Part shown: positions 36,302-45,404 of the stretch, piece after piece
How positions within the stretch are numbered: the first letter of the stretch is position 1
Layout of the letters: each line of letters begins with the position of its first letter
Source: Tolypothrix sp. PCC 7910
GTDB taxonomy: Bacteria > Cyanobacteriota > Cyanobacteriia > Cyanobacteriales > Nostocaceae
Reading direction: 5' to 3'
DNA length: 64,000 nt
Assembly (NCBI RefSeq): GCF_011769525.1
Contig: NZ_CP050440.1
Coordinates: 3,411,501 to 3,475,500, forward strand
Notes under the pieces: model-generated
Databases searched by the model: none
The model's input: the letters and a program-made list of their open reading frames with translations, nothing else
What the model was told of the DNA's origin: nothing
Translations under genes and position numbers: made by a program

Positions 36302-39004
36302 CTAAAGCAGCGTATTGATGATAGAAGAAGCCACACCATTTTGAGAATCTACAATAGTTGAGGGTGTATTTGATTGCTGTGTTTCTTCTTTGACTACGCC
36401 ACGTGCGCGAATTAACCGAATAGCGCGGCTGACGCTTTCTGGCAAAACTACAACCAGACTATTCTCAGGAGCCATATCTAAGGCTTTATTAATGGCTTGA
36501 GTTTCATCCAGAATTGATTCAAAACGGCAATTAGGTTTAACTTGGGTAATGCCTTTGGTAATCAAATCTGAGGCGGAACCTCTGGGACGACCCCTCGTAT
36601 CATCATCTTCTTTGATAATGATGTAATCAAAAATATCGGCTGCTAATCTGCCCAAAGTGACAAAATCTTCGTCACGGCGATCGCCTGGGCCCCCAACTAC
36701 ACCAATTCGCTGTCCAGAAGTCCAGTTACGGACGAAAGCACCAACAGCTTCGTAACTAGCTGGGTTGTGAGCATAGTCTACCAAAGCATGATAGTTGCCC
36801 AAATTAAATAAATTCATCCGTCCTGGGGTTTGACTCACGGAAGCACGGAATGTCTTTAACCCAGCGCGAATCTGCTCAATGGTGACGTTCTGCACAAAGG
36901 CTGCCAAACTCGCTGCTAAGGCATTAGCAATCATAAATGGCGCACGTCCACCCATCGTCAAGGGAATAGCTTCTGCTCTTTCGATGCGATGTGTCCAATC
37001 GCCTTTGACTATTGAGAGATAATTATTTTCATAAACAGCAGCGACTCCGCCCTTTTGAATGTGCTTCCGCACCAGTTCTGAGTCGGGGTTCATGGTGAAG
37101 TAAGCAATATTCGCTTTGGTTTTTTCTGCCATCGCCGCTACACGGTGATCATCGGCATTAAGTACGGCATAACCATCAGGGAATACGGCTTCTGCGACTA
37201 CACTCTTGAGGTTAGCTAACTGATCGATGGTATCTATATCACCTATACCTAAGTGATCAGCAGCAACATTTAATACTACGCCAACATTTGCGGCTTCAAA
37301 ACCCAAGCCAGAACGAAGAATACCACCACGAGCGCTCTCTAATACTGCAACTTCTACAGTGGGGTCTTGCAATATTAAATGGGCACTTTGCGGCCCAGTA
37401 TTATCACCAGCTTCTACTAAATAATCACCAATATAAGTTCCATCTGTAGTTGTATAACCTACTACTTTCCCTGTTTGCTTATAGATATGTGCTAGCAGTC
37501 TTGTAGTAGTGGTTTTACCATTAGTGCCCGTAATAGTGAGGATGGGAATGCGGCTAGATTGTTCGTTGGGGAACAGCATATCCATGACTGCGCCAGCAAC
37601 GTTGCGGGGAATGCCTTGGCTAGGTGCAACGTGCATTCTAAAACCAGGGGCGGCGTTCACTTCCACAATTACGCCATCAACTTCTCTTAAGGGGCGACTA
37701 ATATCAGTGGTGACAATATCTAGCCCTGCGATATCCAAACCAATAATTTTTACTACCCGTTGTGCCAGCCAAACGGTTTCTGGGTGGATTTCATCGGTAC
37801 GATCTACGGCACAGCCTCCTGTACTTAAGTTAGCTGTTGCCCTCAGATAACAAACTGTACCTTTGGGAAGCACACTATTTAGGGTGTAACCTTGCCTTTC
37901 TAGAAGCTGGTAGCTAGTCCGGTCAAGCTCAATCTTGGTGAGCACATTATCATGTCCCTCGCCGCGATTGGGGTCTTGATTTGTTTCCTCAATCAGTTCC
38001 GCAATGCTAGATCTACCATTACCAACTACATGAGCTGGTACACGTTCGGCAACTGCGACGACCTTGCCATCTACCACCAATACCCGATGATCGCGTCCGA
38101 CGTAATACCTCTCGACAATAATTGAGCGGGAAACCTGTCTGGCAGCTTCATAGGCAGCCTCTGCTTCTTCCCAGGTTCTAATATCAATGGTGATACCCCG
38201 TCCGTGATTACCATCCAAAGGCTTGATAACTATGGGATAACCACCAACATATTCAATAGCTTCTTCCAAATCGTCCAAGAAGTTTATGACTGTACCTTTA
38301 GGCACTGGTACACCTGCTGCAGCGAGGATGCGTTTGGTAGCTTCTTTATCGCAAGCTAGTTCTACTCCCAAAATGCCCGTGTTGTCGGTCATGGTTGCTT
38401 GCATCCGCTTTTGGCTCACGCCATAGCCTAGCTGAATCAAAAAGCGTGCCCCTAGAGGCATCCAGGGAATACCTCGTTTTTCTGCTTCTTTGACGATCGC
38501 TTCTGTAGAGGGGCCCAAAGATGCATCTCGCCAGAAGTCTTTTAAGTCTTGAATATCTTGCTCTAGCTCTGCTTTGGGATAGCGACCGCGATCTACAATA
38601 CTTTGGCACAAGCGCACAGCCGCTCGTCCCGCGTAGCGTCCCGCTTCCTCATTTAGGTACTCAATTACTACCTGGTAAATGCCTGGTGTAGCAGTTTCGC
38701 GGGTGCGACCAAAGCCTACATGCATTCCAGCTAGTTCTTGCAGTTCTAAAGCTACATGTTCGACGATATGGCCCATCATTGTGCCTTCTCGCACCCGCAT
38801 TAAAAAACCACCACGACAGCCAGGGGAGCAATAGTGGCCCTCCAGACTTGGCAGCGCCTCAACTAATCCTTCGTAAAAACCAGGGATTTCATTCGAGGGC
38901 TTCTCGGCTAGGTTTTCTAAATCGAGTCGCATGACGATCAACTTGTGGCGTCGAATGCTCCAGTAGTTTGGGCCGCGTAAGGTCTGGATCTTGAGGATTC
39001 TCAT
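36302..39004 (-). CDS. cphA: Cyanophycin synthetase
   Basis: Polymerises aspartate and arginine into cyanophycin, the nitrogen reserve, using ATP. At 900 residues it has an N-terminal domain (about 1-160), an ATP-grasp domain (about 205-475: YPIVIKPLDGNHGRGITIDI), and a Mur-ligase-like domain with the P-loop TGTNGKTTTT (about 492-501), all as in CphA1. The start at MRILKIQTLRGPNYWS is the conserved one; an ATG ten codons upstream is in frame. It follows cphB by 170 bases on the same strand, as in the cphBA operon of Anabaena. A repeat-like GTCCCGCGTAGCGTCCCG lies in the coding sequence at about 38625. Confidence 0.96.
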   Translation of the reverse strand: MRILKIQTLRGPNYWSIRRHKLIVMRLDLENLAEKPSNEIPGFYEGLVEALPSLEGHYCSPGCRGGFLMRVREGTMMGHIVEHVALELQELAGMHVGFGRTRETATPGIYQVVIEYLNEEAGRYAGRAAVRLCQSIVDRGRYPKAELEQDIQDLKDFWRDASLGPSTEAIVKEAEKRGIPWMPLGARFLIQLGYGVSQKRMQATMTDNTGILGVELACDKEATKRILAAAGVPVPKGTVINFLDDLEEAIEYVGGYPIVIKPLDGNHGRGITIDIRTWEEAEAAYEAARQVSRSIIVERYYVGRDHRVLVVDGKVVAVAERVPAHVVGNGRSSIAELIEETNQDPNRGEGHDNVLTKIELDRTSYQLLERQGYTLNSVLPKGTVCYLRATANLSTGGCAVDRTDEIHPETVWLAQRVVKIIGLDIAGLDIVTTDISRPLREVDGVIVEVNAAPGFRMHVAPSQGIPRNVAGAVMDMLFPNEQSSRIPILTITGTNGKTTTTRLLAHIYKQTGKVVGYTTTDGTYIGDYLVEAGDNTGPQSAHLILQDPTVEVAVLESARGGILRSGLGFEAANVGVVLNVAADHLGIGDIDTIDQLANLKSVVAEAVFPDGYAVLNADDHRVAAMAEKTKANIAYFTMNPDSELVRKHIQKGGVAAVYENNYLSIVKGDWTHRIERAEAIPLTMGGRAPFMIANALAASLAAFVQNVTIEQIRAGLKTFRASVSQTPGRMNLFNLGNYHALVDYAHNPASYEAVGAFVRNWTSGQRIGVVGGPGDRRDEDFVTLGRLAADIFDYIIIKEDDDTRGRPRGSASDLITKGITQVKPNCRFESILDETQAINKALDMAPENSLVVVLPESVSRAIRLIRARGVVKEETQQSNTPSTIVDSQNGVASSIINTLL

Positions 39005-39175
39005 GGGAATAGGTAGATGGAGATTCGGAACCAAAATTCTAGTTTCTTACTGAATTTGATCGCTAAACTGTTTATGGTGAACAGTTTTTTCTTTTTACAT
39101 AGTATTACTCTGACTTTTCTACAGTAATAAATAAATCAGCGATCAACTCAGTGTAACCTCAGATACTCTATTCCG

Positions 39176-40039
39176 TCAGCTGGAGATCCGGTGTACAGCA
39201 GGCAATACAGTCCGCTGGTACAGGTGAAAACGATCGCCATAGCTGAGGATATGTAAACGTAAATTATGTATTGTTAAGGGTTCGTTAGCACCTACATGGG
39301 GTTCATTGGTATGAGTTACCTCCGTTGGATCAACTATTGTCACACTACCTTTACCCATAACTTGTAACCAACCATCACGTTCAAACACCGCACAAGTGTC
39401 TTCATCAATACCAATACCTAGGCGATCGGGGTGAGCAGCGATCGCGCTAATTAATCTTCCCATACGATTACGGTTGTGAAAGTGTTGGTCTACAATCACT
39501 TCGGGAATAAATCCTAAACCAGTTGCCATATCGACCAAAGAACGGTTTGGGGTTTCCCCACTACCGCCGCCAGCAATCATGTGATGCCCCATCACTGCGG
39601 CCCCTGCACTTGTGCCTGCTAAGGTAAGCTGCCCTGATCTGACTCGCTGCCGGACAATGTCCATCACCGGGGTATCTGCCAATACACCACAGAGACGTAA
39701 TTGATCTCCTCCTGTTAAAAATACTCCACTACACGCTTCTAAGGATGCTTTAATATGAGATGCTTCGCACTGTTCCCGTTCGCGAATATCTAAAATCTCA
39801 ACCTTATCAGCACCCATTTCTTCAAATATACGAATATACCGACCACCAATGATGGCAGGTTCGCGGGAGGCAGATGGAATAATTGTAATATATGCCTTGC
39901 TAGCACCAGCACGGCCAAAAAAAGTTCTGAGGATATCGCGGCCATGAACTTTGTCTTCTGCGCCTCCGATAACTAGAACGGCGGTTTTAGTTGCTTGGGG
40001 TGTCCTCATTTCCAGCGATTTAGCTTGTAATTGCGGCAT
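39176..40039 (-). CDS. cphB: Cyanophycinase
   Basis: A 287-residue serine peptidase of family S51 that cleaves cyanophycin to beta-Asp-Arg dipeptides. The nucleophile Ser144 lies in LAGTSAGAAVMGH. Other conserved stretches are VLVIGGAEDKVHGRDIL (about residues 21-37), TIIPSASREP, GVFLTGGDQLRL and VDQHFHNRNRMGRLISA. The start at 40039 (MPQLQAKSLE) has GACAGGAGAAAC just upstream; an in-frame ATG at 40123 would add 28 atypical residues. The ATG overlaps the stop of an upstream minus-strand frame as TAATG. Confidence 0.95.
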   Translation of the reverse strand: MPQLQAKSLEMRTPQATKTAVLVIGGAEDKVHGRDILRTFFGRAGASKAYITIIPSASREPAIIGGRYIRIFEEMGADKVEILDIREREQCEASHIKASLEACSGVFLTGGDQLRLCGVLADTPVMDIVRQRVRSGQLTLAGTSAGAAVMGHHMIAGGGSGETPNRSLVDMATGLGFIPEVIVDQHFHNRNRMGRLISAIAAHPDRLGIGIDEDTCAVFERDGWLQVMGKGSVTIVDPTEVTHTNEPHVGANEPLTIHNLRLHILSYGDRFHLYQRTVLPAVHRISS

Positions 40040-40404
40040 TATGTTTCTCCTGTCAACAACTTCAGGAACCATCCCCTGTGACGGGTTCCCCGGCCTGTGG
40101 CGAATGGTGTGTGAATATAACAAGGTTCAGTAGCCTGATGATTTTTGCGCTTTGCTTCTTGGGGAGGACACTTTTTTAAAATTTGGATTGGCAAAAGCCG
40201 TCGTGCCAACTTCTCGCTTGATCCAAACAATGCCTCAGTTCTCCTATATCCCTTATCGTCTAAAGCCAGCGCCTTGTTGTTCACCTGTCCACTTTTGCTA
40301 GTTTGGCAAAATAGTGCGAGTAGGGCTAAGTGGGGGCTAGGCTGCGCCCTAGAGTCGGGCGAGCAGGTTTTGACAAGCTGTTTTCTGAGGCTGGCTCGAT
40401 GCAT
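40039..40404 (-). CDS. Possible small gene coupled to cphB
   Basis: An open frame of 121 codons in the cphB leader, ending with TAA that shares its last A with the cphB ATG (TAATG), as in translationally coupled genes. The product is very basic (many Lys, Arg and His) with segments such as DDKGYRRTEALFGSSEKLAR and KKCPPQEAKRKNHQ. It matches no family I know. The GC content is higher than in nearby spacers. No ribosome binding site supports a particular start, so the true start may be later. It may also be a non-coding leader. Confidence 0.3.
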   Translation of the reverse strand: MHRASLRKQLVKTCSPDSRAQPSPHLALLALFCQTSKSGQVNNKALALDDKGYRRTEALFGSSEKLARRLLPIQILKKCPPQEAKRKNHQATEPCYIHTPFATGRGTRHRGWFLKLLTGET

Positions 40405-40629
40405 CCTGGAAGTTGTTAACTTGGACAGATTATTAATTTAAATGTAGTTGTGACAATATTTAAACATAAATTAAGTAATTAGAAAAACTTTTGATCTCAC
40501 GAAAGAGCTTAGTTTTCTGGTACTTTTAGTTACTATTGACAAACCTTATCTGTAGCCTTAGCAGACATTAGCTTCTTGTTTTTCCTCAACATTCAAATTT
40601 AAGATTAGTGTTCTTGAATACGAATAACT
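40405..40629. other. Intergenic region between cphB leader and trmD
   Basis: AT-rich; it should hold the trmD promoter and the distal cphBA promoter. No element could be assigned. Confidence 0.4.
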
Positions 40630-41394
40630 GTGCGCTTTGATATAGTTACGCTTTTTCCTGACTGTTTTACCTCTGTTTTAAGTTCCGGATTGCTGGCTAA
40701 AGCCTTAGCCAAACAGATTGCTCAAGTTAATCTGATTAATCCCAGGGATTTTGCCACTGACAAGCACCGAAAAGTAGATGATGAACCCTATGGCGGCGGT
40801 GTGGGGATGCTAATGAAGCCAGAACCCATTTTTGCTGCTGTAGAGTCGCTGCCGATTCTACCGCAAAGAGAGGTAATTTTGATGAGTCCTCAAGGACAAA
40901 CTATCAATCAACCACTTCTGCGCGAATTAGCCACAAATTATAACCAATTAATTGTAATTTGCGGACATTACGAAGGAGTTGACGATCGCGTTCTCAATTT
41001 AGTTACCCGTGAAGTCTCTTTAGGAGATTTTATTCTCACAGGTGGCGAAATTCCCGCAATGGCGTTGCTCAATGGCGTTGTCCGGCTTTTACCCGGAACT
41101 GTCGGCAAGGTAGAGTCATTAACAGCCGAGAGTTTTGAGGAAGGTTTATTAGACTATCCCCAATACACCCGTCCAGCAAATTTTCGCGGCTGGAAAGTGC
41201 CAGATGTCTTACTCTCAGGAAATCATGCTGCAATTGCCAAGTGGCGTTACGAACAACAAATCAAAAGAACAAGCGATCGCCGCCCGGATTTATTGGAAAA
41301 ATGGCAGCAACAACGAGGGACTGGGGACTGGGGATTGGGGACTGGGGATAAGGGAGCAGAGGAAGCAGGGGAGCAGAAGAAGCAGGGAGAGTAA
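40630..41394 (+). CDS. trmD: tRNA (guanine-37-N1)-methyltransferase
   Basis: A SPOUT-class (knotted) methyltransferase that makes m1G37 next to the anticodon and prevents frameshifting. The GTG start gives MRFDIVTLFPDCF. Conserved motifs are DEPYGGGVGMLMKPEP (about residues 51-66), VICGHYEGVDDRV (about 112-124) and EVSLGDFILTGGEIPAM (about 131-147). The family body ends near residue 225 (RRPDLLEKW). Residues from about 226 to 254 ([19 protein letters not shown] and on) are translated from a short tandem repeat and are not part of normal TrmD. Confidence 0.95.
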   Translation: MRFDIVTLFPDCFTSVLSSGLLAKALAKQIAQVNLINPRDFATDKHRKVDDEPYGGGVGMLMKPEPIFAAVESLPILPQREVILMSPQGQTINQPLLRELATNYNQLIVICGHYEGVDDRVLNLVTREVSLGDFILTGGEIPAMALLNGVVRLLPGTVGKVESLTAESFEEGLLDYPQYTRPANFRGWKVPDVLLSGNHAAIAKWRYEQQIKRTSDRRPDLLEKWQQQRGTGDWGLGTGDKGAEEAGEQKKQGE

Positions 41395-41395
41395 G
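41316..41395. repeat. GGGGACT/GGGGATT repeat forming the trmD tail
   Basis: GGGGACT-GGGGATT-GGGGACT-GGGGATA units followed by AGCAGAGGAAGCAGGGGAGC-type sequence. It lies within the trmD reading frame up to its stop. Confidence 0.85.
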
Positions 41396-41431
41396 TATAC
41401 TATTAATCCCTACTTCCTCTTATCAAACGCT

Positions 41432-41467
41432 CAATGACAAATGACTAATGACAAACGACAAATGACA
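41432..41467. repeat. ATGACAA/ATGACTA repeat at the ispF start
   Basis: Five units such as ATGACAA, ATGACTA, ATGACAA. The ispF ATG (41462) and an upstream in-frame ATG (41441) are both repeat units. Same type as at 932-970. Confidence 0.8.
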
Positions 41468-41947
41468 AACATTCGTATTGGTAACGGCTACGATATTCAT
41501 CGACTAGTGAGCGATCGCGCTTTGATTTTGGGAGGAGTGAAAATTCCCCATGAACTAGGTTTACTGGGACATAGCGATGCTGATGTCCTCACCCATGCGA
41601 TTATGGATGCCATGTTGGGGGCACTATCTTTAGGAGATATTGGGCATTATTTTCCGCCTACAGATCCCCAATGGGCAGGAGCAGATAGTTTAGAGCTATT
41701 AAATCAAGTACACCAGTTAATTCGCGATCGCGGTTGGCAAATCGGCAATATTGATTCTGTAGTAGTTGCAGAACGCCCAAAATTGAAACCTCATATTGAG
41801 ACAATGCGCGACAAGTTAGCAGCTGTTTTAGAACTGCAACCAAATCAAGTTGGTATCAAAGCTACTACCAACGAAAAATTAGGCCCGGTAGGGCGTGAAG
41901 AAGGTATATGCGCTTATGCTGTTGTGTTATTAGTAGCTGTAGAGTAA
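41462..41947 (+). CDS. ispF: 2-C-methyl-D-erythritol 2,4-cyclodiphosphate synthase
   Basis: Fifth enzyme of the MEP isoprenoid pathway; it cyclises CDP-ME 2-phosphate. The 161-residue protein has the zinc site GYDIHRL (Asp and His about residues 9-11) and [18 protein letters not shown] (about 42-59), and the C-terminal [19 protein letters not shown] loop. I start at MTNIRIGNG; an in-frame ATG at 41441 adds seven residues written by repeat units. No ribosome binding site is seen. It follows trmD by 67 bases, so cotranscription is likely. Confidence 0.95.
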   Translation: MTNIRIGNGYDIHRLVSDRALILGGVKIPHELGLLGHSDADVLTHAIMDAMLGALSLGDIGHYFPPTDPQWAGADSLELLNQVHQLIRDRGWQIGNIDSVVVAERPKLKPHIETMRDKLAAVLELQPNQVGIKATTNEKLGPVGREEGICAYAVVLLVAVE

Positions 41948-42171
41948 CGCAATTTTTAATAGCTCAGTTAATCTTGCAGTCTAGATTTTACCAGGCACAT
42001 CTATACTCTAGTGAAACCAAGTTATTGTTAACTGCCAATTCTCATAGGTTCGGTAAGTAGGAAGTTGTAGAGGTTTGAGAAGATGCTGGTATACAGTATT
42101 TCCGTCAAACTCAATTTTTTATTGTTGGCAGTGCCAATATTTTTATACTTGAATATTCAATTACTAAAATT

Positions 42172-43956
42172 ATGCTATTTGCTAAGATATGGTCTCAAAT
42201 TAAGCGGTTATGGTTACTCATAATAATCGCCATATTAACAGGCTTGACAGTAGCGGCTTGCAACCCATCTAATTTTAAAACAAATGCGGCTCAAGTTCCC
42301 CAGTTAGTAACTAGTATTCTTAGCGACCCTAAAACATTTAACTTTGCCCTAAGTTCCGAGTCACCTAATATTTTTGGACTCACTTATGAAGGTTTAATTA
42401 CTGAAAGTTACGAGACGGGCAAAGTAGAGCCTGCTTTGGCAGAATCCTGGCAAATTTCTGAGGATAAATTAAAAATAGTTTTTACACTACGCGATAATCT
42501 TAAATGGTCTGATGGGCAACCATTAACAGTAGATGATGTAGTCTTTACCTATAATGACATTTATTTGAATGAAGCCATTCCTACAGATGCCAGAGATGGC
42601 ATGAGAATTGGCGAAAGTCGTAAGCTACCAACTGTTAGAAAAATTGATAATCGTCGGGTGGAATTTTCTGTTCCAGAACCGTTTGCGCCTTTTTTACGTA
42701 GCGCTACAGGTTACCCAATTTTACCAGCCCATGCATTGCGAGAATCAGTAACTACAAAAGACCAAGAAGGTAAACCAAAGTTTCTGTCAAAGTGGAGTGT
42801 AGATACACCGCCAGATCAATTGATTGTCAACGGGCCTTTTAAGTTAGAAAGATATGATACTAGCCAACGGATAGTTTTTCGACGCAATCCTTATTATTGG
42901 CGCAAGGATTCTCAAGGAAAAGCCCAACCTTATATTGAAAGAATTATTTGGCAAATTGTTGAATCCACAGATACATCTTTACTGCAATTCCGTTCTGGTG
43001 GGTTAGATACTGTCGGTGTGTCACCAGAATACTTTTCGTTGTTAAAAGTGCAAGAAGACCAGGGTAATTTCAAGATATATAATGGTGGGCCTGGTTCTGG
43101 TACAACTTTTGTACTCTTCAACTTAAATAAGGGTTCTAGAGATGGTAAACCTCTCATAGATCCTATAAAATCACGTTGGTTTAATACTGTAGAGTTTAGG
43201 CAAGCAGTAGCCTATGCCATTGATCGACAAACAATGATCAATAATACGTTTCGTGGCTTAGGTCAACCTCAAAATTCACCTATCTCTGTACAAAGTCCCT
43301 ATTATCTTTCACCGCAAGAAGGTCTAAAAGTCTATAATTACAATATAGATAAAGCCAAGCAATTGTTACTAAAAGCTGGCTTTAAATACAACGAAAAAAA
43401 TCAGCTCATTGATTCTCAAGGCAACAATGTACGCTTCACTTTGCTGACGAATGCAGGTAATAAGATTCGCGAAGCAGTGGGGTCGCAAATTAAACGAGAT
43501 TTGAGCAAAATTGGAATTATAGTGGATTTCACACCACTGGCATGGAATACCTACACAGACAAACTTTCTAATACATTAGATTGGGAAGCTTCTTTATTAG
43601 GTTTAACAGGTGGTTTAGAACCGAATGATGGTGCTAATGTCTGGTCTCCGGAAGGGGGATTACATATGTTTAATCAAAAACCCCAAGCTGGACAAAAATC
43701 AATTACAGGTTGGGAAGTAGCGCCTTGGGAAGCAAAAATTGGTGAACTTTACATCAAAGCAGCTAGAGAATTAGACGAACCCAAGCGTAAAGCAATTTAC
43801 GCTGATACTCAACGAATTACTCAGGAGAATTTGCCATTTATTTACTTGGTGAATGCCTATTCAATGTCAGCAGTGCGTAATCGCTTTGAAGGTATCAAAT
43901 ACTCTGGACTTGGTGGTGCATTCTGGAACATTCATGAAATCAAAATCGTAGATTAG
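42172..43956 (+). CDS. Peptide/nickel-type ABC transporter substrate-binding lipoprotein
   Basis: A 594-residue family 5 solute-binding protein (DppA/OppA/NikA type). The N-terminus has a hydrophobic helix (about residues 13-26) and lipobox LTVAAC with Cys30. The family core is visible: GLITESYETGKVEPALAESW (about 74-93), FTLRDNLKWSDGQPLTVDDV (about 104-123), and VEFRQAVAYAIDRQTMI (about 340-356). No permease or ATPase gene lies beside it, so the rest of the transporter is encoded elsewhere. The ligand (oligopeptide, other) is unknown. Confidence 0.9.
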   Translation: MLFAKIWSQIKRLWLLIIIAILTGLTVAACNPSNFKTNAAQVPQLVTSILSDPKTFNFALSSESPNIFGLTYEGLITESYETGKVEPALAESWQISEDKLKIVFTLRDNLKWSDGQPLTVDDVVFTYNDIYLNEAIPTDARDGMRIGESRKLPTVRKIDNRRVEFSVPEPFAPFLRSATGYPILPAHALRESVTTKDQEGKPKFLSKWSVDTPPDQLIVNGPFKLERYDTSQRIVFRRNPYYWRKDSQGKAQPYIERIIWQIVESTDTSLLQFRSGGLDTVGVSPEYFSLLKVQEDQGNFKIYNGGPGSGTTFVLFNLNKGSRDGKPLIDPIKSRWFNTVEFRQAVAYAIDRQTMINNTFRGLGQPQNSPISVQSPYYLSPQEGLKVYNYNIDKAKQLLLKAGFKYNEKNQLIDSQGNNVRFTLLTNAGNKIREAVGSQIKRDLSKIGIIVDFTPLAWNTYTDKLSNTLDWEASLLGLTGGLEPNDGANVWSPEGGLHMFNQKPQAGQKSITGWEVAPWEAKIGELYIKAARELDEPKRKAIYADTQRITQENLPFIYLVNAYSMSAVRNRFEGIKYSGLGGAFWNIHEIKIVD

Positions 43957-44021
43957 TCATTGGTTAGTTGTCATTTGTAATTTGTCTCAAACTCATAATT
44001 AATGATCAATAAAAAAGCTTT

Positions 44022-44083
44022 GCGATGCCTGCGATGGGCGTAGCCATCGCTCTTAGTGGGGTGCGTTGTTATACAGCGCACCC
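44022..44083. repeat. Two palindromic repeat modules upstream of larB
   Basis: GCGATG...CATCGC stem (44022-44050, with GGGCGTAGC in the loop) followed by GGGTGCG (44059-44065) pairing with CGCACCC (44077-44083). Both are common hairpin repeats of cyanobacterial spacers. Confidence 0.65.
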
Positions 44084-44132
44084 TACCTAGTGATAAATAA
44101 CAAATAACAAAGGATAAAGGAGAACATCACAA

Positions 44133-44912
44133 ATGGCTAATGAAAAAGCTTTGCGATCGCTCTTAGAAGCGGTGGCTCATGGTAACGTTACCCCAGATAC
44201 GGCATTAGACTCTCTCAAAGACTTAGCCTATGAACAAGTAGGTGATTTTGCCAAAATCGATCACCATCGCAGCTTGAGAACAGGCTTCCCAGAAGTAATT
44301 TGGGGACTAGGCAAAACTCCCGATCAGATTGTTCAAATTATGGAGGTGATGCGTCACCGCAATCCGGTAGTGATGGCTACCCGGATTGAACCAGCAGTTT
44401 ATGCTGTACTGCAATCGAAAGTTAGAGGTTTGCGATATTACGAAATGGCAAAGATTGCTGCTATAACCCCCGACGAAATTGAACCACAGTTTGAGGGTGT
44501 AATTGGTATTCTGTCCGCGGGAACTGCTGATTTACCCATTGCAGAAGAAGCCGCAGTCACAGCCGAACTTGCTGGTTTTCGGGTATTGCGTCTCTGGGAC
44601 GTTGGTGTTGCAGGGATTCACCGTTTACTAAGTAATCGCCACCTCATTGAGTCAGCATCAGTCTTAATTGTCGTTGCGGGTATGGAAGGCGCATTACCCA
44701 GCGTGGTTGCAGGTTTGGCAGATTGTCCTGTAATTGCGGTTCCCACCAGCATCGGCTACGGTGCCAGTTTTGGTGGATTAGCACCACTTTTAACAATGCT
44801 CAACTCTTGTGCGCCAGGAATAGGCGTAGTCAATATTGATAATGGCTTTGGTGCAGCAGTTTTAGCAGGGCAAATTTTGCGAACAGCCCAAAAGTTGAAA
44901 TTGGAGAAGTAA
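44133..44912 (+). CDS. larB: Nickel-pincer cofactor biosynthesis protein LarB
   Basis: A 259-residue LarB-family protein. In lactobacilli LarB carboxylates and hydrolyses nicotinic acid adenine dinucleotide to start the nickel-pincer cofactor. The N-terminal helical part (LRSLLEAVAHGNVTPDTAL...) is followed by FPEVIWGLGKTPDQI (about 49-63), and the C-terminal PurE-like domain (about 125-250) shows GILSAGTADLPIAEEAAVTA, VVAGMEGALPSVVAGL and VPTSIGYGASFGGLAPLLTM. LarC and LarE are not in the window. A GGAGAA ribosome binding site precedes the ATG. Confidence 0.92.
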   Translation: MANEKALRSLLEAVAHGNVTPDTALDSLKDLAYEQVGDFAKIDHHRSLRTGFPEVIWGLGKTPDQIVQIMEVMRHRNPVVMATRIEPAVYAVLQSKVRGLRYYEMAKIAAITPDEIEPQFEGVIGILSAGTADLPIAEEAAVTAELAGFRVLRLWDVGVAGIHRLLSNRHLIESASVLIVVAGMEGALPSVVAGLADCPVIAVPTSIGYGASFGGLAPLLTMLNSCAPGIGVVNIDNGFGAAVLAGQILRTAQKLKLEK

Positions 44913-44928
44913 GTTGTAATTTATGGGG

Positions 44929-45027
44929 CATGGGTAATTGGTAATTGGTAATTGGTAATTGGTGTTTGGTGTCCGTTATTTGTTCCCCTTTCCCCTTGTC
45001 CCCTCATTCCCAGTCCCCAATCCCCTT
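44929..45027. repeat. Short tandem repeats between larB and the gene at 45085
   Basis: Four TAATTGG units near 44934-44960 and CCCAGTCCCCAATCCCC near 45010-45026. Confidence 0.75.
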
Positions 45028-45084
45028 CACTGGACATTACCGTCACTAGAGGTTATGACATAAAAGTCTTCTCGATCACACAGT

Positions 45085-45288
45085 ATGAACTACTTCAGTG
45101 ATTTACTATCTGAGTTATTTTGGCGTTTGCCTGTGAGTTCTACGCTAGCCCAAAACGTTACCGATCCAAATGTTTTGGGACAGATACAGCACGGTTGGAA
45201 TCACTTTGTCAAGACAGGCCAAATTTGGGCGCTGTTGATTGGTTTGGTCATTGGCTATATGATTCGGAATCTAACTAGTTACGGTTGA
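45085..45288 (+). CDS. Small membrane protein
   Basis: A 67-residue protein with a polar N-terminal half (FSDLLSELFWRLPVSSTLAQNVTDP) and one transmembrane helix near the C-terminus (about residues 47-60, IWALLIGLVIGYMI). It ends in a short basic-polar tail (RNLTSYG). I do not recognise a family; the shape is that of small one-helix cyanobacterial membrane proteins. No Shine-Dalgarno is visible. argH follows 116 bases downstream, probably with its own promoter. Confidence 0.65.
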   Translation: MNYFSDLLSELFWRLPVSSTLAQNVTDPNVLGQIQHGWNHFVKTGQIWALLIGLVIGYMIRNLTSYG

Positions 45289-45404
45289 TTAATCCTCAAG
45301 TCCGTACCTCAATTAATCTCAGCACTGAAGCTAGGATTAGTTCAGGGTAGGACTTTTGTGGTTTTAATTAGCACGTAAGTGGTACGTTCCCACCCTTTAC
45401 GTTT

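Noticed and set aside
40145-40441. 98-codon plus-strand frame upstream of trmD
   Set aside because: No start signal; lies antisense to the cphB leader and the possible coupled frame.
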